Positions 53,583 to 64,000 of a stretch of 64,000 nucleotides of DNA are shown in pieces. The notes under the pieces are model-generated. The model had not been told where the DNA came from. It ran no database searches and was given only the letters and a program-made list of their open reading frames with translations. The first letter of the stretch is position 1. The number at the start of each line of letters is the position of its first letter. The translations under genes and the position numbers were made by a program. Source of the DNA: Dasyornis broadbenti (taxonomy: Eukaryota; Chordata; Aves; Passeriformes; Dasyornithidae); NCBI GenBank assembly GCA_013397935.1, contig VZRN01005010.1, positions 3,250,433 to 3,314,432 of the forward strand, in the 5' to 3' direction.

Positions 53583-53611
53583 TTTATTTTCTTAAATGCA
53601 AGATATTTATT
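53583..53611 (-). terminator. BLVRA: Candidate BLVRA polyadenylation signals
   Basis: TTTATT on the plus strand (AATAAA on the minus strand) occurs at 53583-53588 and 53606-53611. These are the first canonical hexamers I see after the BLVRA stop codon and would give a 3' UTR of about 0.9 kb. A weaker, non-canonical site closer to the stop is possible. Confidence 0.35.
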
Positions 53612-54494
53612 ATTTTTTGCTATGATCCATTTACATGCTGAATTAGAACACAAATGAAGGAGAATAATATGCTGCTTCCAGTACAACAAAAGAAAAATAT
53701 TTAGATTCAATAGAAAGTAGGCAGGCAATGCATTAGTTCAATGCATGTTCCTAGTCTCTGCTGGGAACAGAGTTCTATGTTGGCACAGGGCACCAGAGAA
53801 ACTGAATGAAATCAACATGGCATCTTATCAAGAGAAAAGACTCTTCTTCTATTCTGGTTTGATAATAATACAGATTCTCTTTTAAGGTGGTTGACCTCCA
53901 GTGTGAAAATCAGCCACCCCCCAAAAAAACCAAAAAACACAAGACCTCCCCGCCCCCCCCTCCCCCCAACAGGCAAAACTACTAATTAGAGCAAACACAC
54001 AGAACAATTCAGGGCACCCAGAAGAAAAGGTCAGGACTGTGGTGACACAAGTTCCATATTTCAAGTAGAGAGGTGGAAAACTGAACTGGAACTTCATTCT
54101 AGCTAACACTAATAGTACATGAATACTATTCAGATGTATTCATTTCCAGACATACGTGGAATGGGGGCACAGACCCTGGGAGAGAAAATTATATATAGTA
54201 TTTACAGTCCTGCAGGATCTACTCTTGGGGATATTTCCAGCTGAATCACAGGAAAGGTTGTTCTTGCTAGGTTCCTATCTACCTGAAAGGACACAAATGC
54301 ATCAGAGCAGGGGCATTGCATTGTGCCACAAGGCACAGGGTATAGCCCAGACTCTCCAGACCACCTGGAGAGCCCAGGCATCACAAGTATTCAAAAAGAA
54401 AGTAATCAAACAGAAATAGGAACTGCTTGATGGCAACAGCGAGTTCCAGCCCTACAGCTTTTCTGTCCGCCATGTTCTTTCCCTAAGGGCAGTC
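53590..54494 (-). other. BLVRA: Putative BLVRA 3' UTR
   Basis: The sequence between the BLVRA stop codon and the first AATAAA hexamers has no open frame of note. It contains a G-rich run on the transcribed-sense (minus) strand at 53948-53967. The extent is inferred only from the poly-A signal positions. Confidence 0.35.
53948..53967 (-). other. Potential G-quadruplex in BLVRA 3' region
   Basis: The minus strand reads GGGGGGAGGGGGGGGCGGGG, which fits four or more G3 tracts with loops of 1-2 bases. If the 3' UTR reaches the AATAAA sites, this lies in the mRNA about 530 bases after the stop. Confidence 0.55.
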
Positions 54495-54768
54495 TCAGGA
54501 ATAGATTTTCTCTGGCTCTTCGCAGTACTGTTGGATCACATCAGCAAGATCAAGACACCGCAAAATTCGCCATTTCTCAGTAGCCAGCTCTTCCTTGGAG
54601 ACCTGGCCCAGCAGTTTCTTTGCGAAGAGGTTCTGATCCTGCATGAAAAGGCCCACAGAAGACCTTGGGGCTTCAGGAAAGTTCTCCAGGCAACCACTTG
54701 TGAAACAGAAGTTGATTTTCTTTTCACGTCTCATCCCTGGTCCCCTTTCCTCAATCCAAGTCAAGGGT
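54495..54768 (-). CDS. BLVRA: BLVRA terminal coding exon and stop
   Basis: 274 nt including TGA at 54497-54495. The acceptor is CACACTAG/ACCCTTG. It encodes PLTWIEERGPGMRREKK, then DQNLFAKKLLGQVSKEELAT, EKWRILRCLDLADVIQQYC and EEPEKIYS. The last 20 residues differ from human at the HC-x10-CC metal motif (here RC-x10-CE). Confidence 0.97.
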
Positions 54769-57700
54769 CTAGTGTGAAGGAACAGAAAAAGAGTATTAAT
54801 TAAGAAATAGAATCAACAATTCTAATTTGTTTGAGTTTTTTCTCAGCATTTACAGAAAATGCTCTAATAAATGCACTATTTTTGAATATCAGTCATTGCA
54901 TATTTAGTCAACATGACTTGACCAATATGCCTTGTGGTTACAGAGCTCAACAACAGGTAATAGCCTTAACTCTGCCACTGTTTCATGCCATGACTTTCAC
55001 CACACCATCTAAGCTCTCTCCAGCTTTGTTTTCCCTATTCACAAAGTGAAGCAAGCAACATCAAGCCATGTAATAAGGAAGAGGGAAGTTTGTGGGTTGT
55101 TTGTTTGTGGACTTGGATGAAAAGTACAGTTAAGTGTCCAACAATTTTGTACATAATTCAGTCACAGCTAAACTCAAAAGGCACTCAGTGTCTAGACATT
55201 CCTCCAGCAAGAATAAATTTAAATCACTCAGGTACATAATGATGACCCAGGTGCTACTGTGTGAGCTGAACCCAACCACTTTGGGATGAGCTGGACAAGT
55301 TCACTCACAGAGACAGAAGTGTCCATACTCTCTGAACTTTTAAAATGTTTTATTCTCACCACTGGGAGCACTGAGCTGATCCTAAAAATTATACCTACAT
55401 AGACTCTAAGGCAGGCTTTTCTTAATCAGAGCAGAGTCCTGTCTTACGCCACACAATAGGACAGTCTCCAAACCAAGCTTGGTGGTATTGGATATTGACT
55501 TGCATAGCTCACGCTTTCCTCCCAGCTTCCCATCTTGGCTGAGGGGAATGGAGCCATGGGACATTCTGAGCCACTTCAGGGGTCTTAACAGACTCCTTGA
55601 CCCAACACTGCAACGCCTTTGAGGAATGGTCTTCAACACCAGCCACAGTCACGATCCTCCCTTCCTGCTCTTTTGTCAACCGCCTGAACCGTACCATTGC
55701 CTTTCTGTAGCTCATTCATCAGCACTCACTACTGCCTGTGTTTAGAGGATGCACACTATTTTTCTTACTTGGTTATTGATGGCCCTTCCACACTCCTTTA
55801 TGACCCACTTTAGTCTGCCACTCACAAATTATGAAGGCATCAATAGCCTGGAAGAATAAATTCTGTCTCCAAGTACTGCCCACTAAATCTTCAGTATCAT
55901 TAGATCTGGAAAGAAAGTCCTTGTCAGTCTTCCCTGAACACATTCTGCAGAGCACTCAGCTTAAAGTTTCTGCACCTATCATCTTTACGCTCTAGGATTC
56001 AGCTTCTATATTTACATCATTGTATCAATTATTCTTTGCTCACCTGTACTTCCACATCCCCACCACTCCCCCTACAAATTAAGCATGGCCAGATGAACCT
56101 GACTGAATAGAACAAAACAAAAGGAGGGGAAAAATACACCCAAATCACAGCCTGCAAGAATGCACCAAAAAAATTCTTAGAGGACTAATAAAAGCAAAGG
56201 CACCACACGTTTTAGGAAGTCCCAGGGCTACATGTCACTACAAACCAGAAGGATGCTTGCGGGCCATGTTGCTCAGTGTTTTCTGTGTTCCCATCCTCCT
56301 TCCCTGAGGTAAAGGCTGTTGATCTGGGTCAGAGGCAGGCTGCTGAGCAAGCTGGGCTTTGCTCCGACTTGACAGAGCTGGTTTTGTATTCCTAAGATTG
56401 TAAACAGTCACAGAGGGTTCAGGCCACTGTTATTCAAATCTATTTTATCTCAGGTAGGCAGGTATGAAGAAACCACTGGGCAGGCACAGGAAAAGATCTC
56501 CGTCATGAAATAGCAAGGACCTCACGACACGATCCCAAACAGGCCCTGTCAACGCAGGATCACCTCCCTGCGGTGATCTAGAGCAGATATACACCAGTGA
56601 TCAGGCTCAAGTGTATGCCTTCTGCTCTAGCTTGGAAAGCCACTGAACCAGAAGCATAATCATGCAGAGTGGGCAGAATTTAATCAAAGTGATTAGAATG
56701 ACTGATTTAGATCAGTGAGCAGGAAAATGTTGGATTTACTAATAGATTTATCTTCTTCTGCAATTGGATTTTTAGTAATTTTCCCAAAGAGAGGTTGATT
56801 CTACTTGATTGGTAACCAAAAAGTATTCATTTTTAATTAATAACAACTTCTACTCTGAAATAAGCCTCTTGTTCTGCTATAAAAATACGTATGTCGGCAA
56901 GTCCACACATTATTTAAGCAATTTTGTATCTTAAGAAACAGATTTGTATGTTATGTCAGAAAACTGTGAAGGGTTGTTGCTTTTTTCATAGACAACTTAC
57001 CCATTTTCATTAAGGATTTCTATTAAAGTATTATCTAGCTACAGATATATTTACTTACTCAGAAGTGTTACTTACAGCAACAAATCCCACATTTTTGATA
57101 GCTGAATAATGCCAGATTACAACTGGGGAGTAGTTAAAGAAGAAGAAAAAGAAAATTTAATCAAGCACTAACAAACCACTTTTATACTGGCTGTTTGCAA
57201 AGAAAACAGTCTGCAGTGAAGAAAACATCCTGACTTTTTAAGGCCATTTTGTCTTTCCAGATTTTAAACTGGTTAGAGTTTTCTTAGCTACATTTTATTC
57301 AGACATTGAAAGAGACTTCTTTCTTTTCTGATTCCCTTTTTCCTCATATAATGAGTGGCCCTTGCTGGACTGCAATAGCTCAATAAACCAATATGATGCA
57401 AACACTCTTTGTACCTCCAGAAGAATTAAGCTGGTTTTATGCTTGAAAGAATTCTGGGTCCACTCCGCTTAAAATTTTATGCAGCTACTTCTGCAGAAAG
57501 CCTGTATTACATCATTTTCTATGAATGTTCAATTTGAAGGTATTTTATTAGACTCTGTAAGCTTAGATCGCCATAAAAAAAAAAATCATGTCTTTCAATG
57601 TTTATTGTCAGAATATGTTCAGAAAATGCCTTCAATTTCTTTTAAACATTTTCCTTTTTACACTTTGACAATGCCAATATTTTTAATTTATCATTAAAAC

Positions 57701-60700
57701 AATGAGGGGCTCCCTTAGCTTGGATGGGAATTAGACAATTGAACCCCATCCCTAGTTAACATCAAAAGAGATGCTGCCCAAATCATTATCTCTCCAGCTT
57801 GCACTAAAAATTGATTTCTGACATTTACTGAATCCAAGCTCTGTAATCCTGGGACAGGAACTGCAGTCCCAAACCAGCCGTGCTGTCAGTAGAGGTTTGG
57901 CTTTTCCTGGATTGCTCACTGTTGTATCACAGAGAGGCTGTCAGCTCAGCTGTCTCAGACACACAACAGAGGCAGAGGTCATCTCTGAAATAGCTGGGTG
58001 CAGGCATTAACACACACCTCCAAAATCTGCCCAGAGCCAGAAAAGCAGCCTGGGTGGGCTGTGCAATGGAGACAGACCATACCCTTTGCACAAATCCCTG
58101 CTTAATAAGCAGAACACAGGCTCCTGCATTCTGCACCTGCTGTGTTTTTGAAGGCAGAAAATAGGACGAATTAACCTGATTTCTCAAGGTTACTGTATTC
58201 ATGTCTTTCTTGAAAGGATGGGATAGCTCTCAGGAAAGGTACAGACCTTTCCCATCCTTCAGCAAAATAAAGGTTGGGCAAATTAGAGCTGTAATATCAC
58301 CGCCATTACTGCTGGTCCATAAGTTCACTTGACAGAGACTGGGCCAAATTCTCTACTGCAGTAACTCCACTGACGTCAGCGGGGGAAGGTCAGCAGGAAA
58401 TATGGCCCCAGCACCGAACACAATACAGGAACGCTATGTAATTTTCCATCCACCCTAAATTATCCCACAGGCATAAAACTGACTCTGTCCCCAAAGTTAT
58501 TGAAACACTCCTGGTAAGAAAACACTGATCCATCCAAACAGCAGTGGCCAAGAGAAGCAGGTATCGATTAATGGTGTGGAGCAGAAAAAAAACCAGTAAT
58601 CCCAAAACAGTTCTGTATCCAGCAAATATCATACATAGCAGCTAAGGACTACCCAGGAGACACGACAGCCAGGGAAATGTTTAAACCACCCGCTAGTTCC
58701 ATCTGCTGGATTTAGTTCAAAATCTCACCCTATCTAGATCTTTACAGCTACTTATGTTACTAGCAAATTGCTAAGAGGGTAAACAGAGCTTGTATACAGA
58801 GTTCCGTCCTCTCACAACTGCATTTCAAAAGGAATTGGAAATGCTATTTAATTTAAAGAGAGAGGAAGATTGCTAAAACAAGATGATAATCCCATGATAA
58901 ACTGCAATGGGGTTTGTAGGAGGGGCTGATGGAATGTTTAACCAGACCTGTGGTGAAGTTAAGAGTTCAAATGAGCCCTGATTATTCACTCCCCAAAATA
59001 GCTAGTCCTTCAGGTTACTACTTTAACTAAACATTGATCTAAAATGCTGGGTTAAGTTCGGGCTTTTTAAGAGGTCTATTAGCATATTTGCAATCAAAAA
59101 AAGAAAAGGAACAAATAGCTCCATCACCATTGGGTGACTTCTCTCTACCTTTTTTTTTATATAATTCTCTAGTTGTATCTTGTTGCTTTAAACTGACATT
59201 GCAAGTAACTTCAACCTATTTGAAAGGACATGAACTCTGTACAGATGGTCCAGAATGACCAAACCTGAGAGTTTCCACCAGTCTTTGGACCAAGCTGAGT
59301 ACTCAATCAACAGTATGAAATACTGATGGGCTTACTTCATAGTTATAAAATATTTTAAAATATACCATTTTTTTAGCAAGGCTATTAAAATATCCTATTT
59401 GATAGGAAGGATATTGTCACCACATAGTAAAAGGGAGATCAAACTCAATATTATAAAATGCATCTTTAAAAGACATGTACACTTTCATGCCAGCCTCCAT
59501 CCATTCTGTTTCCACAAGAGGAGAAGAATATGCAGAAGTCCTGCAGATGATGAGCCTGGCTTACGCGTTGCCACGGCCATTACTCACTTCTTGTTTGCTG
59601 TCTGAAAGTGAACAGTCATTCTGGAATAATTCTTATCCTTCTGCTTCTCTCTGGTGGCAGAGGTAACAGTGAGGTCTCCAAAGAGGTCAATCAGCCAAGT
59701 CAGACGGGCAATTCCACTGAAAGCTGGGAATCCTGACTTGTTTTCATCAAGGACACTACCTGTGGAACGGAATAGAAACTCCTGAGAAATAGGAAAATGA
59801 GTAACGCCTTCTGAATAGGAAAGGAAGAAGAAACTGCAGTATTGCAGGCTTAAAGATCAGGGTGTAGAAAGGTCATGAGTGGATGGACTGAGTAGGAAAG
59901 TCAACAAACAAAGTCAGCATTGAAATGGATTTGTCGATGAGCTAAGGCAGAGAAGGCTACACAAAGTCCATACACAATAAACCCTTCAGGACATGTTGAA
60001 AACAGGAGAGTGCATGTGGATTCAGCAAGGGAATAAAGTAGGGAGAAAATGATGGCCAAAAAAATCTCTCCCAGCTCTTCTTAGAGCAAACACCAGTATA
60101 GAGGACTAGAGGTCCCCACCAGAAATTGGGACACTTTCTCAGTGCTCAACTTCCTCTCCAAGATCAACAAGAGTGAGAAATGCATCACTCTCACTGAAGT
60201 ACAGAAGCTACAAAAAAGTGTTGTCCCCTCCATATACCAAGGCTTGCATTCTTCACCAGACAGCAGAGAGATCGACAAAGTAAGAGTCCATAGAAAACAG
60301 CTGTTAAGTCAAAAGTGCTTTCCAGAGAGTTCTGCAATTTCATGGAAATATCCAGAACCAATACCTGTGTCTCTACTCAGTTTATAGACAGACTGTAGTG
60401 TAAAAGGACTAAATGAAGACTGGAAGCACTGGAATCCCTGTGGAGCACACAGACAAAGCCAGATGGACTTTGATTGCTTCAGAGCTACTGACCTGTGAAA
60501 TGCAATGTTCCCTTCACCAGGTCTTTTCCAGCCACCTCTTTTTTCAGCTGCTTGTACTCTTCAGTAAGAAGTTCAATGTGCTCCACATGGAGTACTTTAT
60601 CTGCCATTAAAAAAGAACCAAACAAACAAACCAAAAAAACAACAACAAATAAGGCAAAAATTAGGACAGATTTAAAAAAAGTTTTCTGTGTGGATCAAAG

Positions 60701-62849
60701 TTGTGTCTAAACAGTAAAGGCTTCACTAGCCACCAGTGGGGGCTCACTTAGAAATATTTTCATGCATGACTGACAAAGTGATGTCAGGAAGAAAATCAAA
60801 TAGGCCCTGAGCTGAAGCATCAATCTCAGCTAAGGATTTTCAGGAGACAACAGAGATTACGGGAACAGTAGCCACTATGTTTAACAGAAACTCAGATTGA
60901 AATCCAGTACCCAGCTAAGGCTGAAACATGAGTCCTCAGAGTAACAGATGGATTAATTCTTGGCCTCTTTCCCCTCACATTTCCTTGTTCTGCATTTTTC
61001 CTCCCAAGGTAGCAGGAAAGAAGGAGGAAGGGAGAAAATAGCATAATGCTCAGACCCAGATTGAAACAATATGTTGAGTACCTCCCTCCATTGCAATTGA
61101 TTGGGCCACTTTGAAATAGAGGTTCTCCAACAAAAGTTGAATGTACCCCTCATTCAATACGTGTTTTTCTGGAAGATTTCCAGGAGAGTCAGTGTAGGTT
61201 GCTCACAGTAACTGCTGCTGCTTCAAGAAAAGAGACATAAATTCTGCTCAATGGGAAACCATCTGGTGAGCAGCAAGACAGTAACTGCTGTTGGTACAGG
61301 GAAACAGCAAAGCAGAAATCCTATATCTCTGGTGTTTCAGGACAGAAGTCACAAAGGAGATTTTTAAGAAGCAGTGGTATAAATAATGCAGCTTGTCCAA
61401 ATGATTTGCACTCTGCTCCTGCCCAGCACTGCTCTTTCCCTTGCAGCCCCATTCATGCCCACTGGCCCCAACTGAGCTGCCAGCTTCTGACCCTTTGCAC
61501 CACTGGGATGGGACCACACACTTTCTGGAAATAAAGATATTTTGCGTAGAGACAAGCAGTCTTTCAGACAGGGATGCCTTGCTGGCCTACAATAGCATAA
61601 GCAGTTGGGTGTGACCAGCACATCACAAACACTTGAAGCTAGGGTAGCTGCTTGCAGTTTCATTTCCAGGGAGAGAGAGGACACGGAAGTGCACAAGTCC
61701 AATAGCTGCACTCATGAAAAGCTTTACTATCACTGTGACAGAAGTTTTCCTCTTTAACTGCATTCTATGTGTCACAAATAAAGGCTCATATTTTTGTGAG
61801 GGCAAACATACCTTACTCTTAGCATTGACAGTTGTGTTTGTTTCCCTATTGGCACAAGGCTTAAATCCTAGACTGGCACATCTGTGAGACAGTCACACTT
61901 CCCTTGCATGTGATGACTAATAGTATGCTGGAGACTTGCCTTTGAGTTTGGTGCCTTTGGTGCTACCCAACAGGTAAACTGCTTACACTCTTAAGAACAA
62001 ATGTGTTACCTTTCTGCTCAGCCATCTCCCAGAGCTCATGGGCTGCCTTAGCAGACAAAGCCATGGGGTACTCAACAAGGACATGTTTCCCAGCTTCTAA
62101 AAACATTCTGAAAGGGATAAAAGATCAGCCATTAAAAAGAACATTATCCTAATCCTCTCTCACCATAGTGCAAGCTGCTTCTCATTGGCACAGCCAGCTC
62201 CATATGGGGAGATGCACAACATGGAGTAACAGAAATAAATGACAACTTTCCTAGCAAGAATGGCTACATCATACATTTAAACAGCAGGGGAGCAGGGTTT
62301 TAATTCTTTTTTTTGCCATGGAATTCCCTCACTCACCTACATCAAGTTGTTAAAATCCTACAGCATTGAGCACTGCAATTTCTAATTTACAGACATGTAA
62401 ATAGCTGGAGTGGGGCACTGGACTACCCTTCCACAACATAATCCATGAGGAAAGGCTTTGAACCCTGTTTTAAGCTGCCTGTCCATCAAACACAGGCCTA
62501 GAGGTACAGAAATGGAATTACTTGGCAAATTAATGCATCTTAAATCCTGCTCTCTTCCAGAGCTTATTGGTGCTCTAGGGAACTCGCTATCATTCACTTC
62601 AGGCCTCTAGTCTGGCAGTCTTTTCTCAGAGTCCATATCTTCTCCTGCAACAGCTTTACATAGATTCTCTGTGCTTCTAAAACACAGGGGAAAGAGGGAA
62701 AAGAGGAGGGAGAAAACCCCTCAAAATACCTGATGGTTTCTTCATGGCTTCTGTTCTCTGTGCTGATGAAGGCTGCATGGATGTCTTTGCTTTTCAGAGC
62801 ATCTTCCAGGGTAATCTGTTTGACGTCATTTATATTGCCAAAACTTCTC
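54495..62849 (-). CDS. BLVRA: Biliverdin reductase A, five 3'-most coding exons (partial gene)
   Basis: BLVRA is the cytosolic NAD(P)H-dependent enzyme that reduces biliverdin IXα, made by heme oxygenase, to bilirubin. It belongs to the Gfo/Idh/MocA fold. Minus-strand exons 62849-62730, 62107-62010, 60600-60493, 59759-59588 and 54768-54495 join in frame to about 256 residues. This corresponds to roughly human residue 46 to the C-terminus of a 296-residue protein. The nucleotide-binding N-terminus is encoded beyond 64000. Seen in order: QITLEDAL in the distal Rossmann part, the VLVEYPM motif (family EKP position, EYP in BVR), a leucine-zipper-like L-x6-L-x6-K-x6-L-x6-L, GFPAFSGIARLTWL, then PLTWIEERGPG, DQNLFAKKLLGQ and the tail QQYCEEPEKIYS. 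All internal introns are GT-AG with consistent phases and there is no internal stop, so the gene looks functional. Assignment by recognisable similarity is very secure. Confidence 0.96.
54769..59587 (-). other. BLVRA: Largest BLVRA intron in window (4.8 kb)
   Basis: The intron lies between the last two coding exons. It includes two or three minus-strand open frames of 60-77 codons at 55406-55955, unrecognised, and a hairpin-type repeat remnant at about 58341-58395. No other gene is recognised inside it. Confidence 0.85.
58341..58395. repeat. Ancient amniote hairpin-type repeat remnant in BLVRA intron
   Basis: GGGCCAAATTCTCTACTGCA then GTAACTCCACTGACGTCAGCGGG. This matches, from memory, the common amniote arm GGCCAAATTCTG…GTTACTCCACTGAAGTCAATGG. 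One arm and the core are kept. Confidence 0.45.
59588..59759 (-). CDS. BLVRA: BLVRA coding exon
   Basis: 172 nt. The acceptor is GTTCCACAG/GTAGTG and the donor AACAAGAA/GTGAGT. It encodes SVLDENKSGFPAFSGIARL through NYSRMTVHFQTANK, part of the C-terminal β-sheet domain. SGFP replaces the human FGFP at the ERK-docking C-box; NYSRM keeps a YxxM. Confidence 0.96.
60493..60600 (-). CDS. BLVRA: BLVRA coding exon with zipper-like heptads
   Basis: 108 nt. The acceptor is AATGGCAG/ATAAAG and the donor TTCACAG/GTCAGT. It encodes KVLHVEHIELLTEEYKQLKK through VKGTLHFT. Leu, Leu, Lys and Leu at 7-residue spacing (with the final Leu from the next exon) reproduce the zipper-like pattern described for human BVR. 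Confidence 0.95.
60609..60660. repeat. A-rich (CAAA/CAA)n next to BLVRA exon acceptor
   Basis: The plus strand is A-rich with CAAA and CAA units. On the minus (sense) strand it is a T/G-rich run immediately upstream of the acceptor of exon 60600-60493. Confidence 0.7.
62010..62107 (-). CDS. BLVRA: BLVRA coding exon with EYP motif
   Basis: 98 nt. The acceptor is CCTTTCAG/AATG and the donor CAGAAAG/GTAACA. It encodes MFLEAGKHVLVEYPMALSAK through MAEQK. Glu-Tyr-Pro is the BVR form of the family EKP motif; the Tyr has been implicated in catalysis in mammalian BVR. Confidence 0.96.
62730..62849 (-). CDS. BLVRA: BLVRA coding exon (first in window)
   Basis: 120 nt. The acceptor is ATATGCAG/GAGAAG and the donor ACCATCAG/GTATTT. 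It encodes RSFGNINDVKQITLEDALK onward to SHEETI, the second half of the nucleotide-binding domain. Entry phase needs two bases from an upstream exon outside the window. The split AG/A Arg codon joins the next exon. Confidence 0.95.
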
Positions 62850-63101
62850 CTGCATATTTAGCATAAATACAACCAGAGTGTAACTGTCACAGTTCGTTCT
62901 TCCCAACATGTTGTGCAGCAATACTTAAAAACTGTACCCATGGACCACTGTCTCACTGAGTTATCCAGGAAGAGCATGAGCACTTACAGACAGAAGTACA
63001 GTGAGAAGAAAACCAAAAAAAATGGACCATTGTGTAGGTGGTGGTATCAGTCCAGAAACTGGCCTGCTATTGAACTGTCAAGTCCTTTTTGGTTTTGATG
63101 T

Positions 63102-63137
63102 TTTGGTTTTTAATAAGCATTTGGTTTTTAATAAGCA
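63102..63137. repeat. Perfect 18-bp tandem duplication
   Basis: TTTGGTTTTTAATAAGCA occurs twice in direct succession (63102-63119 and 63120-63137). Confidence 0.9.
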
Positions 63138-63678
63138 AAGAGACATTGTAAAAGAGTGACTTGAAAGAGGACAGCGCTCCTATGGGAGAACTTCTCCCCA
63201 CCATCCTGGATGACGTGGACAAAAGCACTGGCAGGGCCACACACAACTGCAAGTACAGACAAGCAGGATAGTGACAAAGCATATGCTTGCCTATGACGGC
63301 TCACCTTGCAACACACACAGCATGTCAGTGCTAAGGGGAAAGCTCTCTTGGCCAGCAGGCTGAGCACAACTCCAGCTGAAAATGAAAAACACACGCTACC
63401 CCTGAAAGCCTTTTGCATTACTATAGACTGGAGCAGGCACTTTAGCAGTGTTAGGATGGGTGACAGAGGGCAGGAAGGCAGGCCACAAGCAGGACTTGAA
63501 AGCAAAGACAGGTGATTGTTTGTGTGTGACTGGGATCCAAGGAGGATTACTGTGAATCATGCATTTCAACAGCATTGTTACTCAAAAAAAGTAGTGGAAA
63601 CCCTATGTTCAGTGCTCTCAAGGTTACCTGTAGCACTGGCAGAGGCATCAGAGAACCAAAAGTATATTTGGCAGGAGG

Positions 63679-63730
63679 ATAAAGTGGGTGACCTAATCAG
63701 TCCTTTCCATCTCAAACAACCCTGTCTGAT
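63679..63730 (+). mobile_element. Probable CR1 3'-end fragment
   Basis: GGTGACCTAATCAGTCCTTT then CCATCTCAAACAACCCTGTCTGATTT resembles a degraded CR1 3' terminus (GGTCCCTTCCAACCCAAAC…TTCTATGATT). It is short and diverged. Confidence 0.45.
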
Positions 63731-64000
63731 TTAAATACATTCACAATCTGAGATCCATAAATGTACTGCCTAACTATTTAAAACTACTTTGCTCCACTCT
63801 AATGGGTCAGACAGTCTAGCAGGAATGCTCAGAGGAAGGTACACATTAAATTTCCACAGCTCCAAACTAGTGAGAAAACCTCTTGTTCTCTAAGAAGCAA
63901 CTTTATTGCATGTACCAAATCATGTGATTGTCTTTAGATATCTACGGGTCTGATACCTGGTTTTAAAAAAATACTAGAATGTTACTATGAAGTTTGAGTA

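Larger units (their letters stand above)
62850..64000 (-). other. BLVRA: Partial BLVRA intron, continues beyond window
   Basis: Sequence upstream of the first exon in the window. It holds an 18-bp tandem duplication and a CR1 3'-end remnant. No further BLVRA exon is recognised before 64000. Confidence 0.8.

Noticed and set aside
1..64000. tRNA, snRNA or rRNA genes, CRISPR arrays, operons
   Set aside because: No T-arm/B-box pattern with a foldable tRNA, no U6/5S landmark, and the window is vertebrate, so prokaryotic features are not expected.

Overview
This window is vertebrate nuclear DNA, most likely from a bird, probably Neoaves. The evidence is CR1 retrotransposon copies ending in the typical ATTCTATGA-type octamers, two solo LTRs of avian endogenous-retrovirus type with 5-bp target-site duplications, split genes with GT-AG introns, and long gene-free stretches. 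The species cannot be named from sequence alone.

The only gene I can support is on the minus strand at the right end. Five consecutive coding exons (62849-62730, 62107-62010, 60600-60493, 59759-59588, 54768-54495) splice in frame into about 256 residues of biliverdin reductase A (BLVRA), from residue ~46 of the human numbering to the stop codon. All four internal introns are GT-AG with matching phases. The N-terminal exon(s) and promoter lie beyond 64000. The reading frame is intact. The conserved EYP motif and the L-x6-L-x6-K-x6-L-x6-L zipper-like spacing are kept, but several signalling and metal-binding motifs described for the human enzyme are altered.

Layout: 1-185 is a GC-rich, GC-box-rich CpG island cut by the window edge, followed directly by a 5'-truncated CR1 (236-683). 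From 684 to about 54 kb I recognise no gene. This stretch holds AT-rich unique sequence, small simple repeats, remnants resembling ancient amniote hairpin-type repeats, a purine-rich satellite with an assembly gap (18905-19490), poly-T and poly-A tracts (one with a gap), a perfect (GGAT)~190 array (36146-36905), a CR1 abutted by a ~1.05-kb solo LTR (37449-39437), and a second, related solo LTR of 568 bp (52910-53477) about 1 kb beyond the BLVRA stop. The BLVRA introns contain more repeat remnants.

Nearly all other open frames are short and unrelated to anything I recognise. The longest ones (36.1-36.9 kb) are simply translations of the tetranucleotide array. I found no novel multi-gene system. 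The best leads are the avian-specific BLVRA residues, the paired LTRs with exact TSDs, the very long perfect GGAT array, and the CpG island at the left edge.
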